Assembly (NCBI GenBank): GCA_964244655.1
Contig: CAXTJU010000123.1
Location: 1 to 8,380, forward strand
Direction: 5' to 3'
DNA from: LMUY01 sp964244655
GTDB taxonomy: Bacteria > Pseudomonadota > Alphaproteobacteria > Acetobacterales > Acetobacteraceae
DNA length: 8,380 nucleotides
The notes beneath the pieces were generated by a model. It had not been told where the DNA came from. It searched no databases and saw only the letters and a list, made by a program, of their open reading frames with translations. Position 1 is the first letter of the stretch. Each line of letters opens with the position of its first letter. Both the position numbers and the translations under genes were made by a program. This document shows positions 1 to 5,948 of this stretch, piece after piece.

Positions 1-145
1 TCCAGACCGTGGCCAGGCACACGCTCACGCCGCGCTCGGCCGCAAGCCGTTCCCGATCGCAGGCCGGCTCGCCCGCGTCAAACGCCGCCATGATCTTGTC
101 CCGCAGATCCTGCCAATATGCCCGTCCCAACCGCCAACTCATCAT
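1..145 (-). CDS. IS630-type transposase, N-terminal fragment (runs off the left edge)
   Basis: Reading the minus strand from the ATG at 145-143 (a second ATG follows directly) gives 48 codons that remain open to the window edge. The protein begins MMSWRLGRAYWQDLRDKI and continues through AAFDAG to a segment with AAERGVSV. This resembles the N-terminal helix-turn-helix of one IS630 transposase subgroup, which typically starts MSWR-GRAYS-DLR-RV followed by an A-(R/E)-FGVS helix. The catalytic DDE domain lies outside the window, so activity cannot be judged. The start is preceded by only 58 bp before the end of the lysR gene, so one end of the insertion sequence should lie around 146-206, but no partner repeat is visible. 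It belongs to a different subgroup from the IS630 element at 3294-4469. The family call rests on pattern memory over a short stretch. Confidence 0.55.
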   Translation of the reverse strand, partial: MMSWRLGRAYWQDLRDKIMAAFDAGEPACDRERLAAERGVSVCLATVW

Positions 146-203
146 AACGCTCCGGCAATCCCCAGAGAGGGATGAACCACATCATAGGAGCGCGCCGGAA
201 ACC

Positions 204-1103
204 CTAAATGCGACCCCAGTCAGAACAGAACCGCTCTAGCAGCCAGCGGCCGGCAGGGCCGAGCACATGGTCTCGCCGGTGCGCTGCGTAGATGGTGAGC
301 CCTTCGCTGGGCGTCGGATCGTCCTCAATCCTGAGCGCAACCAGCCTCGCTTCAGCAATAGGCGCTGCAACGAGGTGTTCCGGCATCCGGCACCACCCAA
401 AGCCGGCAAGCAGAAAATCGAGCCGCCGGCCAAGGTCCACGAAGCGCCATAACCGTGCGCTCGAAAGGCCATAGGCCGCGCCGCCAGGATCGACCGGATC
501 GGAGAGCACGAGCTGGATGTGAGGCTCCAGGTCGCCGCGCGTCGCAGAGCGCCCCAGCGACGCCAGAGGATGGCCGGGTGCCACCACGGGCTGCATGGCG
601 ACCCGTAGCAGCGGGTAGACAGCGATGTCCTCGGGAACGTCCGGAAGCAGCAGACAGATCGCGAGCGCCGCCGAGCCGCTACGCAACCGCCGCAGCGAGC
701 CGCCTAATCCCTCGGTCGAAAAGCTGACCGGCAGGTTGGGAAAAGTATCGCTTAGCGCGCGCAAGCTCTCGACCAACGGCGCGGTTGGTACTAACGGGTC
801 AATTGCTAGCGCAAGCTCGGGCTCCAGCCCCTCTCGCGTCCCGGCTGCCACCGCCTCGAAGCGTGCGGCGCTGCCCAGCACCAGCCTTGCCTGATCGACA
901 AGTATGCGCCCGACCTCGGTAAGCTGTGGCCGATGGCCGTTGCGGCTGAACAGCTCGACGCCCTGTATCGCTTCCAGCGTCGCAATTGCCTGGCTGATCG
1001 CGGATTGGACACGTCCAAGCTTTCGCCCAGCGGCGGAAAAGCTGCCTGTATCGGCGATCGTCACCAGCACGCGCAACTGGTCAAGGCTGAGACTATTGAT
1101 CAC
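204..1103 (-). CDS. LysR-family transcriptional regulator
   Basis: A 299-residue protein of typical LysR length. Residues about 4-63 form the winged helix-turn-helix: SLDQLRVLVTIADTGSFSAA, then the recognition helix region around QSAISQAIATLE, then ELFSRNGHRPQLTEVG. Residues about 90-290 are the periplasmic-binding-protein-like effector domain. The start is GTG at 1103-1101. It is the first possible start after an in-frame TGA at 1112-1110, and a GAGGTG Shine-Dalgarno sequence sits 7 nt upstream (1116-1111). The gene is divergent from the dioxygenase/azoreductase pair and shares a 78-bp control region with them. That is the classical arrangement for a LysR protein that represses itself and responds to a ligand to switch on its neighbours. 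The effector is unknown; an aromatic or quinone compound is inferred from the neighbours. Family assignment is secure; the target is inference. Confidence 0.93.
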   Translation of the reverse strand: MINSLSLDQLRVLVTIADTGSFSAAGRKLGRVQSAISQAIATLEAIQGVELFSRNGHRPQLTEVGRILVDQARLVLGSAARFEAVAAGTREGLEPELALAIDPLVPTAPLVESLRALSDTFPNLPVSFSTEGLGGSLRRLRSGSAALAICLLLPDVPEDIAVYPLLRVAMQPVVAPGHPLASLGRSATRGDLEPHIQLVLSDPVDPGGAAYGLSSARLWRFVDLGRRLDFLLAGFGWCRMPEHLVAAPIAEARLVALRIEDDPTPSEGLTIYAAHRRDHVLGPAGRWLLERFCSDWGRI

Positions 1104-1181
1104 TGCCCATCACCTCTGCTGATGGCAACGATCATAATTCGATCGCTCTTACAAGGGGCCAGTGCCGCCTAGATTGATCGC
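1104..1181. promoter_or_regulatory. Divergent control region with candidate LysR operator dyads
   Basis: The 78-bp gap between the divergent lysR and dioxygenase starts holds two overlapping dyads. One is TGAT-N7-ATCA at 1120-1134 (TGATGGCAACGATCA). The other is GATC-N7-GATC at 1130-1144. LysR proteins usually bind interrupted dyads with a T-N11-A core; these have slightly different spacing, so they are candidates only. CATAAT at 1133-1138 could be a -10 for the plus-strand operon, but no convincing -35 at the right distance is seen. Confidence 0.4.
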
Positions 1182-1976
1182 ATGCAACCAACGTACTTCA
1201 TCAATCACGGCGGCGGCCCCTGTTTCTTCCTTGAGCCCGGTCCGATGCGGGACACCTGGAGCGAGCTGGAAGCGTATCTCCGCAGCTTTGCTAAACGGCT
1301 TGACGAACGACCGCGCGCAATCCTCGTCATCTCCGGACATTGGGAAGAGGCGCGTCCGACCGTCAACGCCGGAGCCGCGCCGCCGCTGCTGTTCGACTAC
1401 CGCGGCTTTCCCACGCACACCTACCGGCTGACGTGGCCTGCGCCTGGAGCGCCGGACTTGGCAGCGCGGGTCCATGACCTACTCGGCGAAGCAGGGATGG
1501 AAAGTGGTTTGGACACATCGCGCGGCTGGGATCACGGCGTGTTTGTGCCGATGAAGGTCATGTTTCCAGATGCCGACATCCCCACTGTCCAGTTGTCGCT
1601 CCAGCACGGGCTTGATCCCGCAAGGCATCTCGCCATCGGCCGCGCGCTCAGGCCGTTACGCGAAGAGGGCGTGCTGATCATCGGCAGCGGCCAGACCTAC
1701 CACAACATGCGCGGCTTCACGGGCGGGATCGGAAGCGTCGATCCCGCTGCCGAGGCCTTCGACGCATGGCTGCGCGAGGCGATGGCAGACGGCCCGACCC
1801 GGGACCGTTCGCTGATCGCATGGGAACAGGCGCCTGGAGCCCGCCAGGCGCAGCCGCACGAGGATCACCTATTGCCGCTGATGGTGGCTGCCGGCGCTGC
1901 GCCCGGCGAGCCGGGCCAGACCGCCTTCCAAGGCTACGCGCTCGGCAAGCCGATCTCCGGCTTCCGCTTCGGATAA
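1182..1976 (+). CDS. DODA-type class III extradiol ring-cleavage dioxygenase
   Basis: A 264-residue cytoplasmic protein of the LigB/4,5-DOPA-extradiol-dioxygenase superfamily (YgiD-like), whose members use a His-bound metal, often Fe(II), to open catechol rings. Expected metal-site motifs are present in order: NHGGGP (His9), SGHWE (His53), GWDHGVFVP (His118, the probable catalytic or ligand His) and GSGQTYHN (His174). The last motif differs from the more usual GSG-(S/N)-x-x-HN by carrying Gln-Thr-Tyr before the His. The start is ATG at 1182: an in-frame TAG lies at 1170-1172, so no longer form is possible. No good ribosome-binding site precedes it (AAGGGG is about 24 nt away), so translation may be weak or leaderless. 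It ends 19 nt before azoR on the same strand, a probable two-gene operon under the divergent LysR regulator. The substrate cannot be read from the sequence. Confidence 0.88.
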   Translation: MQPTYFINHGGGPCFFLEPGPMRDTWSELEAYLRSFAKRLDERPRAILVISGHWEEARPTVNAGAAPPLLFDYRGFPTHTYRLTWPAPGAPDLAARVHDLLGEAGMESGLDTSRGWDHGVFVPMKVMFPDADIPTVQLSLQHGLDPARHLAIGRALRPLREEGVLIIGSGQTYHNMRGFTGGIGSVDPAAEAFDAWLREAMADGPTRDRSLIAWEQAPGARQAQPHEDHLLPLMVAAGAAPGEPGQTAFQGYALGKPISGFRFG

Positions 1977-1995
1977 CCTTCCAAGGAGACCTTCC

Positions 1996-2613
1996 ATGAC
2001 CAAGCTTCTCGTCGTCGAGACTAGCCCGCGTGGCAACCACTCCATCTCGCGCAACATGACCAGACGCTTCGTGTCCGATTGGCAAGCCGCACACCCGGAC
2101 GGCGAGGTGATCGATCGCGACCTTATGGAAACCGACCTGCCGTTCGTGACCGCGCCGTGGCTCCAAGCCTACTTCACGCCCGCCGAGCAGCACTCGCCGG
2201 ACATGAAGGAGGCGCTGCGCCTGTCCGACGAGCTGGTGAGCGAAATTCTCGCCGCAGACCACATCGTCATCGCAACGCCGGTCTACAATTATAACGTGCC
2301 CGCTGCGCTGAAGGCGTGGATCGACCATATCGTGCGCAAAGGGATGACGCTCGGCTTCGATGGCAAGGGTCTCGTCACCGGCAAGAAGGCGACGGTGCTG
2401 CTCGCCTCAGGTGGCGTCTATACCGGGGGGTCGCCGATCCGCGACCGCGACATCGCCACCCAGTATCTCCGCCTTATCCTCAACGTCATCGGCATCACCG
2501 ACGTGACGGTCGTCGCTGCCGGTGGCGCGAAGGTGGTCGACATGGGCGAGCAGACGATGAACGGCTTCATCGCCAGCGTCGAACCCGAGATCGAGCGCGC
2601 CGCCGCCGCGTGA
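1996..2613 (+). CDS. azoR: FMN-dependent NADH-azoreductase / quinone reductase (AzoR family)
   Basis: A 205-residue flavodoxin-fold protein of the usual AzoR length (about 200). Residues 9-18 carry the FMN phosphate-binding segment SPRG...SIS. Residues 95-112 hold PVYNYNVPAALKAWIDHI, matching the signature flavin-contacting P-M-Y-N-F-N-(I/V)-P...LK-W-ID stretch. ASGGVYTGG at 137-145 matches the second flavin loop. AzoR enzymes transfer two electrons from NAD(P)H to quinones and azo dyes, usually as cytoplasmic homodimers. A strong AAGGAG ribosome-binding site lies at 1983-1988, 7 nt before the ATG. The gene follows the extradiol dioxygenase by 19 nt and is probably co-transcribed. A pathway in which quinones and catechols are interconverted and cleaved would fit, but this is inference. 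No terminator is evident after the stop. Confidence 0.92.
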   Translation: MTKLLVVETSPRGNHSISRNMTRRFVSDWQAAHPDGEVIDRDLMETDLPFVTAPWLQAYFTPAEQHSPDMKEALRLSDELVSEILAADHIVIATPVYNYNVPAALKAWIDHIVRKGMTLGFDGKGLVTGKKATVLLASGGVYTGGSPIRDRDIATQYLRLILNVIGITDVTVVAAGGAKVVDMGEQTMNGFIASVEPEIERAAAA

Positions 2614-2670
2614 AAGATTGGCGGGCCAGGCTCTCTCACCGCGATCTCGCATCGCTTCCTGCTGCGGGGT

Positions 2671-2757
2671 TGTCGCTGAAGTCCTAAGTTCCGCAACAAG
2701 CAACCCGCCATCGGTTTTCCACGGGAGTTGCTGTCGCGAAAGTCGGTTGCGAAACTC
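2671..2757 (+). promoter_or_regulatory. Candidate resolvase res site upstream of tnpR
   Basis: A 28-bp imperfect dyad lies at 2671-2698: left half TGTCGCTGAAGT, right half (read on the other strand) TGTTGCGGAACT, agreeing at 9 of 12 positions. Twenty-eight base pairs is the length of crossover subsite I in Tn3/gamma-delta res. Two more copies of the half-site motif follow in direct orientation: TGTCGCGAAAGTC (2732-2744, 11 of 13 identical to 2671-2683) and GGTTGCGAAACTC (2745-2757). The position just upstream of a serine resolvase gene is the standard place for res. Subsites II and III are not clearly resolved. Confidence 0.45.
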
Positions 2758-2782
2758 TGTAACTCAAATGCACATCTGCGAC

Positions 2783-3313
2783 ATGCTCATCGGCTATGCC
2801 CGCATCTCGACCGATGACCAGGATCTGCGGCTGCAGCGCGCCGCATTGAAGGAGGCTGGTTGTCGTCGCATCTTCGGTGAGAAGGGACCGGGCGCTAGGC
2901 ACGACCAGCCCGAGCTGGCGCGGATGCTCGACCAGTTGCGCGACGATGACGTGGTGGTGGTCACGCGGCTCGACCGGCTCGCGCGATCGACCAGGGACCT
3001 GCTCGACACGGCCGAGAAGCTGAACGAGGCCGCAGCGGGACAGCGCTCGCTGGCCGAGCCCTGGGCGAGTACCACGTCGCTCGCCAGCCGCATGGTGCTG
3101 ACGGTGTTCGCCGGCATCGCGGAGTTTAAGCGCGCGCTGATCCACCAGCGCACCAGCAACGGGCGCGTCGCCGCCAAGGCACGGGGCGTGCGCTTCGGTC
3201 GCCCGCCCAAGCTCACCGCCGCCCAGGTCGCGCTGGGCAAGCGCCTGGTTGGCGAGGGCACGTCCGTTCGGAAAACGGCCAAGCTGCTTCATACCATCTG
3301 CCCGATGTTCTGA
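2783..3313 (+). pseudogene. tnpR: Tn3-type serine resolvase, 3' end disrupted by IS630 insertion
   Basis: The protein from ATG 2783 starts MLIGYARISTDDQDLRLQRA, the resolvase/invertase N-terminus, with catalytic Ser9 and Arg7. RLDRLARS at 62-69 supplies the conserved Asp64, Arg65 and Arg68. The long E-helix runs at about 104-124, but the family pattern EFER-L-x-ER reads EFKRALIHQRT here, a substitution of unknown effect. GRPPKLTAAQV at 139-149 leads into the C-terminal DNA-binding helix-turn-helix, which is cut at LLH (His170). The last six codons (TICPMF, stop 3311-3313) come from the inverted repeat of the inserted IS. Removing the IS and one TA copy joins His170 to ISQPIR and a TGA at 4489-4491. 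An in-frame ATG at 2768 (MHICD...) is an alternative start. The intact enzyme would resolve transposon cointegrates at res. Without its DNA-binding helix it is probably inactive. Confidence 0.85.
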
Positions 3314-3314
3314 C
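3294..3314 (+). repeat. Left terminal inverted repeat of the IS630 element
   Basis: It begins CCATCTGCCC directly after the TA at 3292-3293, and 14 of 21 bases match the inverted right end. It supplies the false C-terminal codons and the stop of the interrupted resolvase. Confidence 0.8.
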
Positions 3315-3391
3315 TCACGTATCGGACGGGATTTCCTACCTGGCTGAATTCTGATTCGCTTAGTGCGGGATCGATTCGTACGGAGGGGTTG

Positions 3392-3943
3392 ATGGGCGCG
3401 GCGGTTGAAGTCACTCGGCTGGAGCTTTCGGCCGCGGAGCTGCGTCGGGAGGCATCGCAATGCGATGACGGACGTGTCGCGTGCCGTCTGCTGGCGATTG
3501 CGCATGTGCTGGACGGTGCGTCGTTGACGGATGCGGCGCAAGTCTGCGGCATGGACCGCCAAATACTGCGGAATTGGGTGCATCGCTACAATACAGGCGG
3601 CGTTGCCGCCCTGGCCGACGAGAAACGGACCGGGCGCCCAGGTATGCTTTCGGCAGAGCAGTTGGCCGAGTTGAAGGCCCTGGCGCTCGCCGGGCCGAAC
3701 GTTGCGATCCACGGCGTGGTGCGGTGGTTCTGCGTCGATCTGCAGGCGGTGATCGCCGAACGCTTCAAGGTGGTGTTGCACGAACGCACCGTAGGCAAGC
3801 TGCTGCGCCGGGTCGGGCTGTTCCGGATGCAGCCGCGCCCGCGCAATCCGAAGCGAGACCTGGATGCGCAGGAGGCATTCAAAAAACTTCGCCACGCTTG
3901 TAGCCGAGGCGCTGCCGCGGCAAGCAGCCGGCAAACTGGTTGA
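3392..3943 (+). CDS. IS630-family transposase, upstream frame (DNA-binding half)
   Basis: A 183-residue frame from ATG 3392, preceded by a good GGAGG ribosome-binding site at 3382-3386 (a TTG directly upstream is a poorer start). It contains the tandem helix-turn-helix region typical of IS630 transposases, including SLTDAAQVCGMDRQILRNWV, then KRTGRPGMLS and a second winged-helix segment ending RVGLFRMQPRPRNPKRD. These bind the terminal repeats. The frame carries no catalytic residues. After EAFKK, at a run of six A (3882-3887), family members normally continue with NFxxLVAEALP, which is found in the +1 frame here. The codons beyond the A-run (LRHACSRG...) are therefore not native. A fused product needs one A skipped (or two gained) by transcriptional slippage or ribosomal frameshifting; otherwise this is a frameshift mutation. 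Confidence 0.8.
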   Translation: MGAAVEVTRLELSAAELRREASQCDDGRVACRLLAIAHVLDGASLTDAAQVCGMDRQILRNWVHRYNTGGVAALADEKRTGRPGMLSAEQLAELKALALAGPNVAIHGVVRWFCVDLQAVIAERFKVVLHERTVGKLLRRVGLFRMQPRPRNPKRDLDAQEAFKKLRHACSRGAAAASSRQTG

Positions 3944-4442
3944 AATCTGCTTCCAAGACGAGGCCCGCGTCGGCCAGCAAGGCACGCTAAGCTACATCTG
4001 GGCCGAGCGAAGCTCGCCTCCGTCCGCCGTGCGTGACGACCGCCACGCTTCGGCGTGGCTGTTTGGCGCGGTCTGCCCCGGCAGGGCCGTCGGCGCCGCC
4101 ATTGTGATGCCCTGGGTCAGCAGGGAAGTGATGAGTCTGCACCTGGCTGAAATTGGCAAGCAGATCAGCCCCGGCGCACACGGCGTGCTGATCTGCGACG
4201 GCGCCGGATGGCACCAGCCGGGTCAACGGCTACGCGTGCCCGACAACGTCACCCTGCTGCGCCTGCCGCCCTACGCGCCGGAGCTGAACCCGATCGAGAA
4301 CGTATGGGCCTACTTGCGCGGCAACATGCTCAGCATGCGCGTCTGGGACACTTGCGAGCAGATCGTCGACGACTGCTGCAAAGCCTGCAACGCCTTCATC
4401 CTGGATGCACAGCGCGTCGCCTCGATAACCACCCGGCAGTAG
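3864..4442 (+). CDS. IS630-family transposase, downstream frame (DDE catalytic half)
   Basis: A 192-codon open frame; the native part begins at about 3884 with KNFATLVAEALP, directly after the A-run shared with the upstream frame. All three catalytic acidic residues are in their family contexts: Asp in FQDEARVGQQG, Asp in LICDGAGWHQPG, and Glu in PYAPELNPIENVW (residues 32, 112 and 145 counted from the ATG at 3864). That ATG has no family counterpart and is unlikely to be a real start; expression probably depends on frameshifting from the upstream frame. The frame ends SITTRQ-stop at 4440-4442. Six further in-frame codons lead to another TAG inside the right terminal repeat (4458-4460), where a Trp-to-amber change would explain the earlier stop. 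The catalytic core looks intact. Confidence 0.8.
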   Translation: MRRRHSKNFATLVAEALPRQAAGKLVEICFQDEARVGQQGTLSYIWAERSSPPSAVRDDRHASAWLFGAVCPGRAVGAAIVMPWVSREVMSLHLAEIGKQISPGAHGVLICDGAGWHQPGQRLRVPDNVTLLRLPPYAPELNPIENVWAYLRGNMLSMRVWDTCEQIVDDCCKACNAFILDAQRVASITTRQ

Positions 4443-4448
4443 ACAACG

Positions 4449-4469
4449 GTCGTAATTTAGGGCCGTTGG
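4449..4469 (-). repeat. Right terminal inverted repeat of the IS630 element
   Basis: Read inward on the minus strand it begins CCAACGGCCC and pairs with the left end at 14 of 21 positions. It abuts the second TA copy at 4470-4471. Confidence 0.78.
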
Positions 4470-4471
4470 TA

Positions 4472-4491
4472 TTAGCCAGCCGATCCGATGA
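4472..4491 (+). pseudogene. tnpR: Detached 3' end of the resolvase gene
   Basis: When the IS630 element plus one TA is removed, the sequence reads ...LLH-ISQPIR-stop, with TGA at 4489-4491. LLHIS is the expected start of the recognition helix (families show AKLLGVS or AKLLHVS). The frame closes after six residues, giving 176 residues against about 185 in relatives, so the very end may have been altered before the IS arrived. Confidence 0.6.
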
Positions 4492-4500
4492 CCACCTCCG

Positions 4501-5051
4501 CCTAAGTCGCCGTTATCAGCAAAATTCTACCACGAGCGCGGACGCTATCCGCCACGCCGGACCAAGTCGCTGTAACGATACCAGGCCGCGGTGCGGGCCT
4601 ACCTGTCCGTCATCGCTCACGGCGACGTGGCGGACTGCCTTCACCAGCACCATCGCCGAAGCGGCCGAAACGATGAGTAACCCAGCGGACCTCATCAACC
4701 GTGTCATCGAGGCCCTGCACGCGGCCGCAACCGATCTGCTGGCGTTCAGCACCCTGGACCGGCTGGTGAACCATTTGCGCGCCGAGGCGCACGCCCCATG
4801 TACGGCCGCGTTGCACACCGCGTCACGCCCGAGTGCAAGGCCGTGCTAGACACCCTGTTAGTCAAACCGCCCGACAGCGCCGTGACCAGCTTCAACCGGC
4901 TGAAACAAGCCCCCCGGGCCTGCGACCCCCAGAACGGTCAGGCTCTGGACCGAGCGCCTCGAGTGGCTGGACGGCTTGATCAATCCCAATCCGCTGCAAG
5001 ATGGCATTGCGCGCACCAAGCTGCGCTAAGTCGCGGCTGAAGCTGCCGCCA
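4501..5051 (+). pseudogene. tnpA: Tn3-family transposase remnant (N-terminal part, frameshifted and truncated)
   Basis: Pieces of a Tn3-type TnpA N-terminal (DUF4158-like) region appear in order but in alternating frames. In frame of 4501: FYHERGRYPPRRTKSL, a TAA at 4573-4575, then RYQAAVRAYLSVIAHGDVA. In the next frame: FTSTIAEAAETMSNPADLIN, continuing with AFSTLDRLVNHLRAEAHA. From 4798, back in the first frame: MYGRVAHRVTPECKAVLDTL, continuing with PPDSAVTSFNRLKQAP. From 4943, shifted again: LWTERLEWLDGLINPNPL and TKLR, then TAA (5033-5035), then VAAEAAAM at the IS3 boundary. The motifs ADLIN, FSTLDRL, FNRLK and WLDGL-(I/D)PNPL are those I associate with Tn3 transposases. It directly follows tnpR on the same strand, giving res-tnpR-tnpA order. 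About 45 N-terminal codons and the whole catalytic domain are absent. Clearly non-functional. Confidence 0.78.
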
Positions 5052-5080
5052 TGAGCTGCCCGGGTTTGTCGGAGGCTGTT
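5052..5080 (+). repeat. Terminal inverted repeat of the IS3 element (orfB-distal end)
   Basis: It starts TGAGCTGCCC, followed by GGGTTTGTCGGAGGC, and matches the inverted end at 6302-6330 with one gap and a few mismatches. Confidence 0.78.
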
Positions 5081-5363
5081 TGGGTTGGGTTACGCGGCCA
5101 AGGCTTGCGCCTGGGTTTGCGCGTAGCAGCACGCTTTGGCCTCGGCAGGGGTATGTTTCCGATCGGCTCGAGCAGGCGGCGGTTGTTGAACCAGTCTACC
5201 CACTCCAGGGTGGCGAACTCGACCGCCGCCATGCTGCGCCACAAGCCGCGCCGATGGATGACCTCGGCCTTGAACAGGCCGTTGATCGTCTCGGCCAGGG
5301 CATTGTCGTAACCGTCGCCGACGCTGCCGACCAAGGGTTGGACGCACGCCTCGGCGAGCCGGT

Positions 5364-5378
5364 CAGTGCAGTGCAGTG
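5364..5378. repeat. Three tandem copies of a 5-bp unit (CAGTG) breaking orfB
   Basis: CAGTG is repeated three times. Removing one unit on the minus strand restores the family reading QYLALHCTDRLAEA continuing in frame to VGSVGDGYDNALAE, so one copy looks like a replication-slippage insertion. Confidence 0.75.
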
Positions 5379-5701
5379 CAACGCAAGGTATTGCGGCCCC
5401 TTGTCCAAACGATGCACGAGTCCGTCATCTTGCACCGGACGGCGCTGGTGCAGCGCCTGCTCCAGGGTGTCCAGCACAAAGCTCGCGTGAGCGGTCCGCG
5501 ACACTCGCCAGCCGAGGATGCGCCGGGCAAAGCCGTCGATCACGAAAGCCACGTAGACAAAGCCCGACCAGGTCGCGACGCAGGTGAAGCCGCTGACCCA
5601 CAGGGCGTTCGGGCGCGGTGCCCTGAACTGGCGGTTGACGTGGTCCAGCGGGCAGGCCGCCGCCGGGTCGGGGATGGTGATGCGCACCTTCCTGCCCCGC
5701 A

Positions 5702-5735
5702 CCACCCCTTGCAGCCCCCCACCCCTTGCAGCCCC
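5702..5735. repeat. Perfect 17-bp tandem duplication inside IS3 orfB
   Basis: CCACCCCTTGCAGCCCC occurs twice in immediate succession (5702-5718 and 5719-5735). It encodes a repeated GLQG-like stretch on the minus strand next to a deletion, and changes the frame by 17 bp. Confidence 0.9.
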
Positions 5736-5948
5736 ATGGCCCGCAGCGCGCACGCCGTAGACGCCGAAGTTCGCCTCGTGCACGCGCCGGACCTCAGCCA
5801 TCAGCGCCACGTCGCTCCGGGCCCGTGCCGGCAGCTTGCCCGGGTCGGCACCCCGTGCCGCGTGGGCGGTCGGTGGACAGGGCGATCGGCAGCACCTTGC
5901 AGATCGGCTCGACCCCGTATGCCTGCCAGTGATCGTCGATGAAGGCGA

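Larger units (their letters stand above)
3294..4469 (+). mobile_element. IS630-family insertion sequence, complete, inserted in tnpR
   Basis: A 1176-bp element bounded by 21-bp imperfect inverted repeats (14 of 21 identical; outer ends CCATCTGCCC and CCAACGGCCC read inward) and flanked by TA dinucleotides at 3292-3293 and 4470-4471. TA target duplication is diagnostic of the IS630/Tc1-mariner group. It carries two overlapping transposase reading frames on the plus strand. The insertion splits the C-terminal helix-turn-helix codons of the resolvase gene, so it arrived after the Tn3-type transposon. Confidence 0.88.

Noticed and set aside
200..217. A CCCTAAAT-GCGAC stretch near the lysR stop resembling the right repeat of the IS630 element (CCCTAAATTACGAC)
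   Set aside because: It is in the wrong orientation to be the end of the left-edge transposase element, the match is short and needs a gap, and part of it encodes the lysR C-terminus.
188..218. GGGGTCG on the minus strand as a possible Tn3-family terminal repeat
   Set aside because: Only the first seven bases match, it lies in lysR coding sequence, and it points away from the tnpR/tnpA remnant.
2665..2708. GCGGGGTTG...CAACCCGC inverted repeat as an azoR terminator
   Set aside because: The stem needs a bulge, the loop is about 25-30 nt and there is no T-run. The dyad inside it fits a resolvase site better.
2618..2782. Longer resolvase start at 2618
   Set aside because: The extra 55 residues have no family counterpart and would cover the candidate res site. 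Resolvases begin at or just before M-(L)-IGYARxS.
2684..3985. A 433-codon minus-strand open frame opposite the resolvase and IS630 transposase
   Set aside because: It spans the junction of two unrelated elements inserted at different times and is antisense to clear transposition genes, so it is a shadow.
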